A DNA stretch of 64,000 bases from contig CM066296.1 of assembly GCA_033816765.1 (NCBI GenBank), forward strand, positions 124,001-188,000. The letters are read 5' to 3'. Positions within the stretch are counted from its first letter, which is position 1. Each line of letters starts with the position of its first letter. Positions 11,017 through 22,914 of this stretch are shown piece after piece. A program made the position numbers and the translations under genes. Source of the stretch: Nothopassalora personata (taxonomy: Eukaryota; Ascomycota; Dothideomycetes; Mycosphaerellales; Mycosphaerellaceae). The notes under the pieces are model-generated. The model ran no database searches. It was given only the letters and a program-made list of their open reading frames with translations, and had not been told where the DNA came from.

Positions 11017-12596
11017 ATGGACGACTCCAGCAAGATACCTGCAATCGAGAGCGGAAAGCCTTCCCACGACCACGAGCGAACGAAGTCCATCAGCACTGAT
11101 GCGAAAGGCGACACCATCATCACGACCGAAAATGGCGACAGCTTCACCATTGACAAGAAAGCCGAGCGAGCACTGCTGTGGAAATTCGACTTGCGTATCT
11201 TGCCGCTGTTGACGATGATGTACCTCTTCAACAGTCTGGACAAGGCGAATCTTGGCAATGCTAAGACTGCAGGACTGGAGAAGGATCTGGGGTTTGCAGG
11301 GACGAACAAATGTGAAGAGTGCCACAGCAGCCGACGAGTGGTACACATGCTGATGCATCTCCAGACAATATTCTGTTGTCGATCTTCTTCGTCCCATACG
11401 TCCTCACAGCACCGTTCCTCGGCATCGTTGGAAAGATGTACGGCCCTTCCAGAGTCCTGCCTGCGATGATGATGTGCTTCGGATCCATGACGCTGCTTGT
11501 CACTGCGGCATATAATTGGTCTGGTCTGATGGCTTTGCGATGGTTTCTGGGCATGGCCGAAAGTGCCTTCTTCCCACTCGTTATCTACTACCAAACCCAG
11601 TTCTACCGCAGAGGTGAACTTGCCCGTCGCCTCGCAATTTTCTACGCCGCATCAAACATTGCAGGTGCCTTCGGTGGCCTCCTCGCATTCGGAATGTTCC
11701 AAATCCACGGCGGCGCCCTCCCAAGCTGGAAGTACCTCTTCGCCCTCGAGGGCGGTCTGACGATCTGCGGCGCCGTCATTGCATTCCTGTTCCTGCCATA
11801 CAACGCCGAGAAAGCCAAATTCCTAAGCCCAGAGGAGAAGAGACTAGCTTTCTACCGCATCCAAACCGACTCTTCAGCCGTAGTCGAGTCGAAATTCAAT
11901 CTTCGCGAAGCTCTGAAGATTCTCAAACACCCTACGAGCTGGGCGATTTTGGCGATCGAGATGTGCCTTGGCATCCCCCTTCAGTCCGTCTCCCTCTTCC
12001 TCCCACAAATCGTGGGACGTCTAGGCTATAGCACGATCAAGACGAACCTCTACACTGTCGCTCCCAACTGTACCGGAGCTGTGATGCTCCTAGTCCTGGC
12101 CTACTCCTCAGACTATACCCGCTGGCGCTTCCCCTTCATCGCCTTAGGCTTTTTCTTCACGTTCTGCGGCTTCATCATTTACGCCTCCATCGACGTCGAG
12201 CACAATATACACGTCGCCTACTTCGCCTGCTTCATGATGACATGGGGGACTTCTGCACCGAGCGTTATTCTCGATGTGTGGTATAACAACAATATCGCGG
12301 ACGAAAACCGTCGAATACTCCTTACGTCTATTGGAGTTCCGACTGCGAATATGATGGGTGTGGTATCAAGTAACATCTTCCGTACGCAGGATGCGCCGAA
12401 TTATATCCCCGCCTTAGCGACGACTGCCGCGTTTGGGGCGTTGGGGATTTTGTTGACGTTGAGCTTGGGGGCGTGGATGATTTGGGATAACGGGAGGAGG
12501 AACCGGAGGCAGGGGGTTGTGGTTAGGGCGAGGGACGTGCCGACCGAGAAGTTGAAAGAGGGGCCGGATTGTGAGGATTTCAGGTGGATTTACTAG
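11017..12596 (+). CDS. MFS transporter, allantoate permease (DAL5) type
   Basis: Two exons, 11017-11311 and 11365-12596, giving 508 aa. Intron donor GTGAAG and acceptor CTCCAG restore the motif NKYNILLSIFFVPYV, typical of the anion:cation symporter family (DAL5, TNA1, VHT1, SEO1 relatives). The N-terminus is a cytosolic tail, then DLRILPLLTMMYLFNSLDKANLGNA. The loop motif RWFLGMAESAFFPLVIYY is also a family hallmark. Twelve membrane helices are expected in the plasma membrane. The substrate, probably an organic anion such as an amide, vitamin or nicotinate-like compound, cannot be read from the sequence. Confidence 0.9.
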
Positions 12597-13704
12597 GAGC
12601 TGACCTTGGATGAGATAGCAGCGAAATTGGATGCACAAGAGAAGTCCTCTGCGTGTTCCTGTACCATCGTGCCTGAACAGATTGGAACGATGGTCGCCGT
12701 TGGCCAAGCCTGGACCAGAAACAATGGGCCAAGAACGGCATGGTAGGACTGGATCAGGGAACGCTATATACTTGTGGAACCTGTTGTTCGTCCCCCGAGG
12801 TCAAGAGCTGTACTGCCTACTCTAAACGAAGAGCTCGTGATTGTTGGCTCCCATGGTCGCCAACGGGCCGTGGATTCCTCTAAACGAGCAGCTCTGCAAA
12901 TCTTGTACAGACTGTTGCTGTGCAGGTTGTGCTGCAAGTCTATAGTACGCGAACAGCGCTCGACAGTGTTCATCAGCCGGCGAACAATTTCTGGGTCAAG
13001 AATGAACTGATCGAGATGCACGGCCCTTTCCCCTATGTGCTAGGTCTCCGCCGACACTTGACACTCGGATCCTTTTGACTCTGGAGACCAAGTTTCTCGG
13101 GTTGGTATTACTCACAGAAGGCCCAGAACGACTGCTCCGCCTTTGCTTTCACCGACAGGAATACAATGAACGAGGTTTGGCGAATGTTAAACCATGGTTC
13201 TCTAAAACAGCTCATACCAACTAGGATCTCCCCCACGTTCCCGGACACCTCCTTGGGAAGGCACTATAGAAACATCCGTCTCTACTGCTTGGGAGCGCTG
13301 CAGACTCATCCTAATAATCAAATTGTTCTCCTTCCCGACCTCTCTCGTTGCAATTATTCTTGCAACGGCTATCTATAGCAGGAGAGGGCAGGCCTTCGGC
13401 CGATCCTTAGTATGCGCTCCCTCAGGGGACACAGTACGGACTGTCCCGGGCCAACGATGCTTTGCTCGAACCAGATTCGACACGAGGGAGGATGATGAAG
13501 CGCAATGTGTGCGATGGTGTCGACGCCGAGTCTGTTCTATATCAGGAGTACTGTGCACGTACTTGCCCACCACCGATTAACTCTTGGCGCCCATGGCAAC
13601 AACCTTTCCACCGAAGACTAGCAAATTTTGCTTCTAGCGGGTACTTTTTCCGGATTTCTAGACTTGTCACCGCCAATCATGATATGACAGAACGTCCGGA
13701 GGTA
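12597..13704. other. intergenic, nothing recognised
   Basis: About 1.1 kb after the MFS gene with only short overlapping ORFs in all frames and no family motif. It may be decayed sequence. Confidence 0.45.
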
Positions 13705-14480
13705 TCAGGCCTGCCGTGGGTCGTTCGCTTGCGCAGTTGCAGACTCTGTTGCGTCCACAGTCAAGTTCAATGCCAACTTCCGACGAAAGCGCTTGAACGC
13801 CATGGGAATTGGCATGATTGGAGGCGATAGCCAGACGACTGCCAATGCAAGGGCTGTTACGCGGACCATCAGCCTGCTTTCTCTTGACAGTGTGGCTACT
13901 TTGCCCTTAGTCGTATCACGAAAACCGCATGGTGCGTAAGAGGACTGCCTGTTCGTCGCACATGAGAGTGACGCCGCCGTAGTGGGCCTATGACTACATG
14001 CGAGGCCGAAGGAATCGAATGCCAACGGACTGAGGATTACTGCAAAGACAGACTGGAGTGACTGTGCAATATCAGGAACTTCTGTACCGACCAGCGCCCA
14101 AGAAATCTGGCGATGGTGAAAGAGACTTGGCGACTATATTGGTCAAGACAGACTGCGTTCTGAGACAGCCTCTCGATGATACAGAGCAGGATCCCATGTA
14201 TTCTATACCAGGAGTCAAGTTGGTTTGGAGCTCTCTCATGGCAATCCAAATGGTGGAATCGATCGGGGAAGGTGCAGTGGTTGAAGTGCCAGAGGCAGCC
14301 TAATGCGCCTGCGACCGCTGCAACGACACAGGTTGCTACTGCGATTCCGTAGGCATGACCAACGCTAGAGGCAAAGGACATGCATCGCGGAAAGCGTTTT
14401 CTTTCGAGGACAACAATTGTAATCGTAACGATGAAAGAGGCGAGAAGTGCAGTTGTGCTGACTAGTTCGTGTGTTGGGAG
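13705..14480 (-). pseudogene. fragmentary multi-pass membrane protein
   Basis: Minus-strand reading frames contain hydrophobic, helix-like segments (TTALLASFIVTITIVVLE; YGIAVATCVVAAVAGALGCL; VRVTALALAVVWLSPPIMPI) and basic end loops, but they lie in different frames. The first two share one frame, roughly 14470-14040; the last is in the frame ending with TGA at 13705. A middle segment looks coding in a third frame. The pieces could be exons of one membrane protein, or a gene broken by frameshifts. I could not find a convincing set of splice sites. No function is proposed. Confidence 0.25.
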
Positions 14481-14767
14481 GGAATCGGGGGACTAAAGGC
14501 TCCGGGATTGTCCTGAATTTGGTATAAGATATTGAATGCCAGCGTGCTTCGTTTATGCAGTTGGAGTACAAAGAGCACTCCGCCACTCATTCGGACGCGC
14601 GATATCCACTGAATCTTGCCCGGATGCAGCACTATCCAGAATTGGAACGTTATCTCTCTCCTCTTTTCCGCTCGAAGAGGACGAGTGCCCAGATGGTACC
14701 CTACTGTCCACTGGAACATCAATGCTGACAGCATGGCAGCGTTCGAAGACATTCTAGATGACCAACA

Positions 14768-16698
14768 CTAGATCGCCACAGCCACTCTATTAGTCTCAAA
14801 CTTCCTCGTGTTCGGAATCGCCAGCGAGCATGCCATAGCGCAAGCGCCAAAGGCGATACTAGTGTACCAGACAAGATGCAATGCCTCAGCATGTGCCCAC
14901 TGACTGCCTAGCGTCGCAGCACCAATGATGGCCGGTGTGATGCCAGGAACTTGAGTGATGTTGGTCGGCGCGGTGAGGAAAGTCCCCACAAATAGCTCAG
15001 CATTCTGAACAGGCAACCCAGCTGCAACAGCATAAGTGCCGACCAGCATTGCTAGTACCTTGGTGAGCTTCTTGACGAAGATGCTGTAATAGATGCTGTA
15101 GCCAATAGCTCCACCAACGGCGCGAACAGAGAGGGATAGAGCTGCGCAGGTTGTGATGAGTGCATCGGGTGCGGCGATCATCGCGACAGTGGCGGCCGGG
15201 ACAATCACACCACCCAGACCGAAAGCGGCGAATGAAGCAAGGGTGACCGATTGATATACGTTCTCAGGAGACATGCTGGCAAGCGAGCCACCGAAAGCCG
15301 TCAGCATCAGTGCAGCGAGGAAGAGGATCCAGGGAGCTCCACCTTTCCACGCCGAGAGAAGTGCATTCCAGAAGATAGCACCAATGGCGGTGGCGAATGC
15401 GACTGGTAATCCTCGGTAGCCGATGGCGATGGGTTCTGGTGTCCAGACCGTGCTGATGGTCAATGGCCAGAAGTTCAGCAAGGAGAAGAAGTTCATGCCA
15501 GCGACGAATGCCACTGCGAAGGCGAAGGCGACCACGCGCTGATTCTTGAACAGCTCGAAGGGGACCATGGGGTGTTTGGCACCCTTCCATTCCCATAAAA
15601 CCCAGGCAGTTAGCAAGGCTATGCCAATGAGAAGAGTGCAGAGGACGTAGGTGCTGGTCCATGGGTGAGTATAGCCACCGGCCTGGAGAGCGACGAGACT
15701 GGCGAGATGTCAGTGATAGATCTCGTCTGTGGGATCATGCATGGCTTACAATAGTGTCAATCCGACAATCGAGAGGACAGCACCGACATAGTCGATGCGC
15801 TTGAGCACCTCAATCTTGCGAAGTCCATCGGCACGACGAGTCCCATGCGGCCAGTAGAACAATGCAAGGCCCACAAGGGTAATGCCGTTATCGATCAAGC
15901 TTATCCACATTCCCCATCGCCAAGTCGGGTTGGCTCCACGTGTCGCAAACAGCTCACAGTACATCACGTATGGTGCGAATGGCAAGACGAAGGCGGTCAA
16001 TATGGCTAGGGAGTATCCTCGGTGCTTGACGGGCACGATCTCGGCGAGGCTGGAGGCACAAAATGTCAGCGAGTGTACTAAGCCTTTCCGATAAGGCGAC
16101 TTACCCAGCGAGACCGGTAAGTTCTCCAATACCAGCACCGGCACCGGCCAGTGCCATGCCAGCAAGTCCTGCGCCAAGCTGATGCGCTGTCCCAAGGACT
16201 ATGCAGCCAACACAGAGCAGCACTGCGCCGAATAAAGCGATAGATCGTTTGCCGAATAAGTCCTGGAGATAGCCTACGAAAGGGCATATGGCGGCAATGG
16301 CAAGAGTGTTAGCGACTGGGAGCCAGCCAATAATGTCTGGCGCTTCTAGGTCCTCCGCGATGAATTGAAGACTGCCGCCAGTGAAGTATAGGGGGACCTG
16401 AGAGCCTGACACAGAGTCAGCGGTGGGTGGAGAATGTCAAGAGGTACTTGTTGGTCCTACCAGTGTACAACATGGACAAGAATGCCGCAGCGAGCAGCTT
16501 CTTGATGGTCCAATATACCTTGCCATCGGAGTCGTCGCCCTTGTATGCTTGAAGGTTATCGATATCGACTGTAGCTAGAAGCGTCTCGTTCGTGGAAGCC
16601 TTCTCGAGTGGGTTGCTTGGCTTCTCATTGGGCGTTGCGGCATCCGATCGGGTCTCGATGCGCTCGAAGGTGCCCTTTTCAAGTTCGTGCGAAGCCAT
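14768..16698 (-). CDS. MFS efflux pump, TRI12/siderophore-transporter type (DHA2)
   Basis: Four exons (16698-16461, 16405-16105, 16049-15750, 15698-14768) give 589 aa. Each intron has GTAAG- or GTAGG-type donors and CAG acceptors and joins the frames cleanly (LYTG/SQVPLY, GLAG/LAEIV, LTLF/LVALQ). The protein has a charged N-terminal tail, then about 14 helices. Motifs such as GWLPVANTLAIAAICPFVGY, FGKRSIALFG and GAGAGIGELTGLAGLAEIVP are typical of the fungal trichothecene efflux pump/siderophore-iron transporter group. It probably exports a toxin or imports a ferric siderophore at the plasma membrane. A siderophore synthetase-like NRPS lies in the same window but 43 kb away, so no direct link is claimed. 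Confidence 0.9.
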
Positions 16699-18483
16699 GT
16701 TGTCCTGTCACCACGCTGTGGTCGATGGCGGCATCGATGAAGGGCGCAGCCTTCTATCTATGTGCTCGCAATCACGGGCGACGGCTATTGAGCGGGTATT
16801 GCATCGCATTGTGGCCGCAATGGCTTGAGAGGGGGGCAAGTGTGACTGTACATCGTGGCAGCACACTCCATACAAATCACGCTGCCCTTGATGCCGCAGG
16901 TACGATGGTCTTCGTGTCGGCAGCTGCGAGTCGCTTCAGACTCGCGGACGGCAAAGCTCGAGTTGAGTCAATTCGTGTGACTGCTGTCGTTGAATGGCTG
17001 TATGTGGTCGGAGCATTGGCTGTCCTGGCGTCCAATGTGCTGTGTCTCACGTGCTAGACACGCTGACCTTGCAGGGCGAAGCGCAAACTACTGTCTGCAT
17101 CTGGGTCTGAACAACCCCATGGCGCATACAATTGCAATGTACTGCTGTACAGTAGTTTCGTAGTCCAATGATCAGTTGTTGCTACTGTTTTTGTGGCCTT
17201 ATGTGGCGGCATGGAGTGCGGAGAAGCTGATGCAGTGCGGAGAAGCTCATAGGCTGCATCAAGAGGCATTGTAACCAAACTTTTGGAGCTGTCTAGACGC
17301 GCGCCAGATCTAGTCAGGTGAGCTTTTCTGCGCCCTACTCAGGACATCGCTATTGTGATGAAGTATCAGCGTTCTCTGACTCGTGTTCTCAAGGTGGAAT
17401 GTTCGCAAGTCGCACCCTTACACCAGGCATGCCCTGTTATCATGAATTTGTGGTCGTATGTAGCAGATTCCGAGAAGGTAGCTACGTATCACCTCATCGC
17501 GACAGGCTGCCAACAGGTTACCGCAATCGACTGTTATCCCTTCTGCGTTAGCGTGCTCCAGATTGACGACAGAATTGTCAGGTTTGGCATTGAGAAGTAT
17601 TTCTTCCTTCTCTACTCCTCGAGCGCGGGCTGCTGGTTGTATCTCTGGTATATAACTCGGTGTTATGTGACCAGTATGAGCTTTCATGTCATGTCGCCTC
17701 TCACGACCAACCATGCATGCAGTCCTTTCGGACGCGTTCGCTTCGAGATTTCGCTTTCAAGCGCGTCGGTCGCGTCGATGGGACATGTTTCTGGGCATCC
17801 ATGGCAATAACAAGCATCGGAAATTTCGTATATAAATATCAGCGGGTACCATCATCGTACTCACGTGTGTGCATGTCCGTCCAGATGAAATGTGGTTGCT
17901 CGCATGGAGCGTTGCCCCGAACCAGGATCTGTTGTTTTCCCGGGGGCCCGTGCACATCGTTCCTGCCACCTCCAGCCACGCGCTTGACACGAGACGTCAG
18001 AATGAGTTTGGGAAAGAGCGACCCACCACTTTTAGCAGCACACTTCACCGAGCATACTCACTGTCGCCTACGCACATACTGTACAGCGCTGCCATTCCTT
18101 TGGTTGTATATTCTCCGAGGCGGACGAGAACGAACAACGAACCAACGACGACTCGACGCTCGACAACGCCCCACTTGAGCTAGCATACAGCTTGCCCAGC
18201 TTCAAGACGTGGCACTCTCCGACTGAACAACCACATCGCATGCAACACGCCCAACGCGCAGGCCTCGGTGCCTGAACGGAATATACTATCACCCTGCCAC
18301 TATATACGAGCAGGCCTGAGAACTGTCAGTACGAACATAGAGCAGAGTCCTTACACAATCGCCGGCGCATCGAACGACACCGCGGGACCACAACCAGCAA
18401 GCAGCCTTCATCAGCTTCCCAAGCGGGAGGGCTAGGGCAGACTCGAACACGCAGTAGTCTCACGCACATATCCGACCGCCGCA
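16699..18483. other. long intergenic region
   Basis: About 1.8 kb between the divergent TRI12-like pump and the 18484 gene. Only short, overlapping ORFs without family motifs. AT-rich TATA-like stretches occur at 17830-17838 and 18299-18306; the latter lies about 180 bp before the ATG at 18484 and could be its core promoter. Confidence 0.4.
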
Positions 18484-19125
18484 ATGGCCCGCAGCAGCGT
18501 AACCCGCGAACGGGTGATAGTCCGACAATCCTACTACTGGCCCGACTGGCAACTCAACGTCTGGATCATCATCATGCTCGTGACCGGCGGCGTCCTAGTC
18601 GGAATCTTCGCAAGCTTCGTCCAACAGCAAAACCAACTAGGAGGACTAGGAATACCATGGTAAGCCACACTACCCTTCCACTTGGCATCCACACCCCCAC
18701 AGCTGCACCCCCTCAAACCTCTCTACTAACACCCTCCCAGGATCATGCCCTTCGGCATAACAGTCGGCGGCCTTACCATCCTCTTCATCCTTCTCATGCT
18801 CCTCCTGATCCTCCAACGCCGCCTGCTCCCGGGGATCCTCATAATCGGCGCCTTCATCCTGTTCGTCTTGTACCTTACGGGCCTCATCGAGACTGCGATT
18901 CAACTTTTCGGCCCGGCGGGTGATATAAACTCGAAGTGCGAGACTTTTGTGTTCAACCAGCCGAGTAAAGATTTGTCGATCAACACGCTGGCGTGGCTGC
19001 AGCAGAAGAGTATATGTCAGTCGTGGCAGGCGGTGTTTGCGTTTTGGATTGTGGGGGCCGTGTTTTTGGTTTATTTGATTGTGTTGGCGGGTATGGTGGC
19101 GCAGGGAGGTTACGGGGAGCCTTGA
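18484..19125 (+). CDS. small four-helix membrane protein, hypothetical
   Basis: Two exons, 18484-18659 and 18741-19125, giving 186 aa. The intron has donor GTAAGC, branch CTAAC and acceptor CCCAG. Four hydrophobic helices are visible: WIIIMLVTGGVLVGIFASFV, TVGGLTILFILLMLLLIL, GILIIGAFILFVLYLTGLI and VFAFWIVGAVFLVYLIVLAG. The loop between helices 3 and 4 contains two Cys (KCETF, SICQSW), which may form a disulfide. This layout resembles MARVEL-like and other small fungal tetraspanning proteins, but no specific family can be assigned. The product is expected in a cellular membrane. Confidence 0.75.
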
Positions 19126-19349
19126 GGCGAGGGTGGTCACGAGGAGGAGAGGACGGGATAATGCGAGGCAGTGCGTGGCATGTTTGGATGGATTTGAGAT
19201 GGTTGCATGGCGAAAACGGTGTACATGCATGGACAGCACGGCACATGGCAATGGGATGGATGGCGCGGCGTTTACATTTCTTGGTCGATACCCGGGTCTG
19301 TCAGATATGTTATGCATAGCGAGCATGTTCAAATCGTTTCAGCACGTGC

Positions 19350-20804
19350 TCACTGCTTCAGCACTCCCCACAAAACTGCCTTGATCAGCGCCATATCCCT
19401 CTCGACATCAACCTGCCAATTCGACACTGCAAACCTCGCAGCCGGTTGTCCATCCCACTGAGTCCCACTCACGAAGATTTTCCTCGTCGCATTGATCTTC
19501 TGCACCAGTTCCTTGTTTAATGCATCATCTGTAGCACGGAAGAGGACGACGATGTAGATCCTGCTGACACCTTGCTCTTTGACCTTATTGAAGGAAGGCG
19601 GTGATCTGGGCAGCAGCTCCAGTCCGGGTTCATTGGCGATGAATTGCGCGATGCAGCGCGCGAGGAAGACTTGGCGCTTGAGAGTATCGCCCAAGCCTAC
19701 TCTGCCGTAGGCGGCTAGTGTGGCGTAGACTGGCAGGGCGCGGAAACGGCGACTGTTCTCGATGCCGATGTTGAGAGGTGAAGGAACTGTATCGGCAGAT
19801 GATGATGCAAGATAGGCTGCGCCAGCGATCTGGAAGACTTGGGTGCCGAGTGCTAGGTGTCGGGAGAGGAAGATTCCACAGTCGTACGGTACGTTGAGGA
19901 GTTTGTGGGCATCTCCGGTGATGGAGTCTGCGAGTTCGATATCTTTGACGCCATCGCAGATTGCGGCGTAGTCGTGGCCGTCGGAGTTCAGATATCGTGC
20001 TGGGAGGCCGAAAGCAGCGTCGACGTGAACCCAGGCGCCGTGTTGGTTGGCGAGAGCTCGCAATCTCTTCATGTCGTCTCCGGAAGTGGCGAAGAAGCCG
20101 GTGTTGACTTCGGCACATGAGACCACGATGATTGATGCGGTGTTGGGCTTAACAAGGGCCTCCTCCAGGGCGTTGAAGTTGAAATTGTGCTTTGCTTGGA
20201 ACAGGCCGAGATCCTGGACGCAGTCCCTACCCAGACCCAGGATTGAAGCTGCTTTGCGTAGGGACGAATGTGGCGCTGTTGTCAAGATCTGGATGCTGGA
20301 GATATCCAGTTCCACCATCGTCGTATGCAGACCATGTTCACTGATTTTGTAGGCGTTGATGTCCTTGCCTTTCCGTTGAGCTGCTTCGCGGATAACGTAC
20401 TCGCGTCCGCAAGCAAGACCAACGATGTTGCTTGCGGTCGCTCCAGTGGTGAATGTCCTATGTTGCCAATCATGATGATCTAGACGGACCAGGTCACATA
20501 GCATGCGGAGAGCCGCGGCTTCCACATCCGTGCATAAAGTGTCGTTCGGCAAGTGCACCTGTACATTCTGGTCGTGGTCCACAGCAAAGTGGTCAGCATG
20601 GATTGCGGCTGGAGTAGCGCCACCTGTCACGAAGCCGTAATAGTTGGCAGACTGGCTTTGACGATTGAGAGCTGGTGCTATCTCTGTTTCAAGGTGATTT
20701 TTGACTGTGTCTTCTCCCAGGCCGTTGGTCGGGATTGTGTAGAGTAGCTTCGTCCTCGCGTTTTCGCTGGTGTCCTGGGAGGGGAGGACATGTTGTTCAG
20801 CCAT
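19350..20804 (-). CDS. PLP-dependent amino acid decarboxylase (group II)
   Basis: Single exon, 484 aa from ATG 20804; the next in-frame codon upstream that could start is TTG. The PLP fold shows TTGATASN in the phosphate-binding region, VHVDAAFGLPAR with the pyridine-contacting Asp, and the Schiff-base motif DAHKLLNVPYDCG with the catalytic Lys. This is the group II decarboxylase family (aromatic amino acid, tyrosine and glutamate decarboxylases). The conserved NVPYDCG fits the tyrosine/DOPA/tryptophan decarboxylase branch of fungal homologues, but substrate choice is not determined. Length is normal. It is divergent from the phosphatidylserine synthase gene. Confidence 0.87.
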   Translation of the reverse strand: MAEQHVLPSQDTSENARTKLLYTIPTNGLGEDTVKNHLETEIAPALNRQSQSANYYGFVTGGATPAAIHADHFAVDHDQNVQVHLPNDTLCTDVEAAALRMLCDLVRLDHHDWQHRTFTTGATASNIVGLACGREYVIREAAQRKGKDINAYKISEHGLHTTMVELDISSIQILTTAPHSSLRKAASILGLGRDCVQDLGLFQAKHNFNFNALEEALVKPNTASIIVVSCAEVNTGFFATSGDDMKRLRALANQHGAWVHVDAAFGLPARYLNSDGHDYAAICDGVKDIELADSITGDAHKLLNVPYDCGIFLSRHLALGTQVFQIAGAAYLASSSADTVPSPLNIGIENSRRFRALPVYATLAAYGRVGLGDTLKRQVFLARCIAQFIANEPGLELLPRSPPSFNKVKEQGVSRIYIVVLFRATDDALNKELVQKINATRKIFVSGTQWDGQPAARFAVSNWQVDVERDMALIKAVLWGVLKQ

Positions 20805-21220
20805 TTCCAAGCGATCGATGGTGTCCTCGTCGTCTCCCTTGTGCAGTGTATGCAGGGAGTGTGCAAGGCATGGCGAAGACCGAGATGTTTGTTAGACGGC
20901 AGATGGACGAAAGGGCGCGTTGCGAAAGTCGCCCGCCTGCTTCTGTAGACGAACCGCACGCGAGATCACATGCACGCTAATGTCGTGTTCCGCCCGCGCG
21001 GGCCACGATGACGTTTCGGTCGTGGCTTTTGTTTGGGCAGGGTAGAAGCTTGAATGATGGCAGTGGCAGTGACGTTCGGACATATTTCACCCAACGCTTT
21101 CTTCCCACACTACCTACTTTTAACGTATCTTGTCACTCACTCACCCTCGATACCTTAATCAAGTGCGACGGCCACGACATCGCGCAGCAGAAACGACAAA
21201 GCGAAACAACGACCTTTGCG
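20805..21220. promoter_or_regulatory. divergent promoter region, decarboxylase / PS synthase
   Basis: 416 bp between two divergent start codons, holding both promoters by position. No specific binding site is claimed. Confidence 0.45.
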
Positions 21221-22072
21221 ATGTCGAAACGAACCAGCGCCAGTACGCTGAACGGCATGCCCAATGGCGTACAAGAGCCGCCCATCAAGCACGTTGTAGA
21301 AGAACCACGTGAATAGTTGAAGTCAAGGTCCAGCTATCCGGAGAAGTTCTGACGTGTGACACAGACCAGGACAAGCAGTCACGACTCCTCAACGACCCCG
21401 ACCCAGGTCACTTCAGCTTGATACGAGCCTACCACCTCGCAGATCTGATCACCCTCATGAATGGCTTCTGCGGTGTCATGTCTGTCCTCTCATCGCTGCG
21501 GTACATTGCGGGCGAGGGCCAGGGTAACCTCTGGGCCGCGCTAGCACTGCCGTACTTCGGCATGTTCTTCGACTTTTTCGACGGTGCTGTAGCGAGATGG
21601 AGGAAGAAGAGCAGTTTGATGGGAGCTGAGCTGGACTCGCTGGCTGATCTGGTACGGAGAATAATGGGCGAAAGACCGGTGAGCTGTTATACTGACACCG
21701 CAGCAGATCTCTTTCGGCGTTGCACCTGCTGCCTGTGCTTTCTCCTTGGGCATGCGTACTGCGCTTGATCAGTTCTTTCTGACTTGTTTCGTCCTCGCCG
21801 GCCTTGCAAGGTTAGCACGATTCAACGTCACCACCGGCAACGTACCAAAGGACAAGAACGGAAAGGCCAAGTACTTCGAGGGTCTTCCGATTCCAACCAG
21901 TCTGAGCATCGCCGCGCTGATGGCGTTCTGGGCTTCGCGAGGTTGGATCAACCAAGACATTCCCTACGGCACGATCGGCTCAGGGCTCTTTGAGGTGCAT
22001 CCCGTGATCGGACTCTTCTTGGCACATGGATGCTGCATGTTGTCCAAGACACTGCACATTCCTAAGCTTTGA
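21221..22072 (+). CDS. CHO1: CDP-diacylglycerol-serine O-phosphatidyltransferase
   Basis: Phosphatidylserine synthase. Three exons: 21221-21308, 21365-21651 and 21707-22072, giving 246 aa. The first intron (GTGAAT to CACAG) joins VEEP to HQDKQ; the second (GTACGG to CAGCAG) falls within the active-site region. The CDP-alcohol phosphotransferase signature DG-x2-AR-x8-G-x3-D-x3-D is complete ([15 protein letters not shown], then AELDSLAD). The upstream segment [20 protein letters not shown] and the C-terminal end (SKTLHIPKL) match fungal phosphatidylserine synthases. It makes phosphatidylserine from CDP-DAG and serine in the ER. Confidence 0.92.
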
Positions 22073-22914
22073 GCAGCAAGGAGAGTCGAATCGAGATACG
22101 AGGTCAAGGTGCATTTAGCGAAATCAAGTGAGCGAGCTGGGTGTGAAGGCGTGCATTGGCTTGAAGATACCCTTCCATATCGATTTTCAAGAAGACGTTC
22201 AACGTGATCGAGCCTTGCGAAGGCGTTTTCTACTGTCGAATGCTTGCCTCAATGACTATCAGAGTCGCCATCTTCACGTCACTGAAGATACTCTAATGCA
22301 TTCCGCTGACTGTTGCCACAGTCTACGTACGAGGCATAGAGTGCCGGACGTGGTCGCGATGCTTTTCGATCAACTATCGAATAGCATCAGTACCAATCTG
22401 ATTCGAAGGCAATCCCTACTTCGTCATCCCAAACAAGAAGACAGGGACAGCGGACCACCAAGACGAATCCCGTGGAGAGCTCGTCATGGGTGATTCGAAA
22501 ACATTGGAGCGAGATCCAAGCCTACACCCGGTGTTAAAGATTCGTAACCTCCCTTGCCATGGCCGGCTTGCGATTTGCTCCAGTCAGGCTATGGTACAGG
22601 TGGTCCTGACGCATCTGCTGAGCGTACTGCTCCTCTGGTCCTCATGCCACCTCGGAAGAGCTCATACGCCGTTCGTCTGTGCGCTCGTAGTGCTCTTGCA
22701 CAAACTAATACTGCAGTGCACCATCACCAACGTCGTGGAAAGCGTCCTTTCGGCGGGACTCGGCTTTTCGGGCGTGGTTCCCGTTGACGATTGTTGCACG
22801 GTTTGTGGAGTCCAGAGCGCAGTGGAGGCCATGAGGTCTATATAAATCGTGGCAAGTGTTTGAAGAAGGATTTCTACACCGATGCATTACATCTCCCCAG
22901 GAACAAAGGTCAAG
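22073..22914. other. intergenic, nothing recognised
   Basis: About 840 bp with short uninformative ORFs between PS synthase and the FAD-oxidase relic. Confidence 0.45.
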
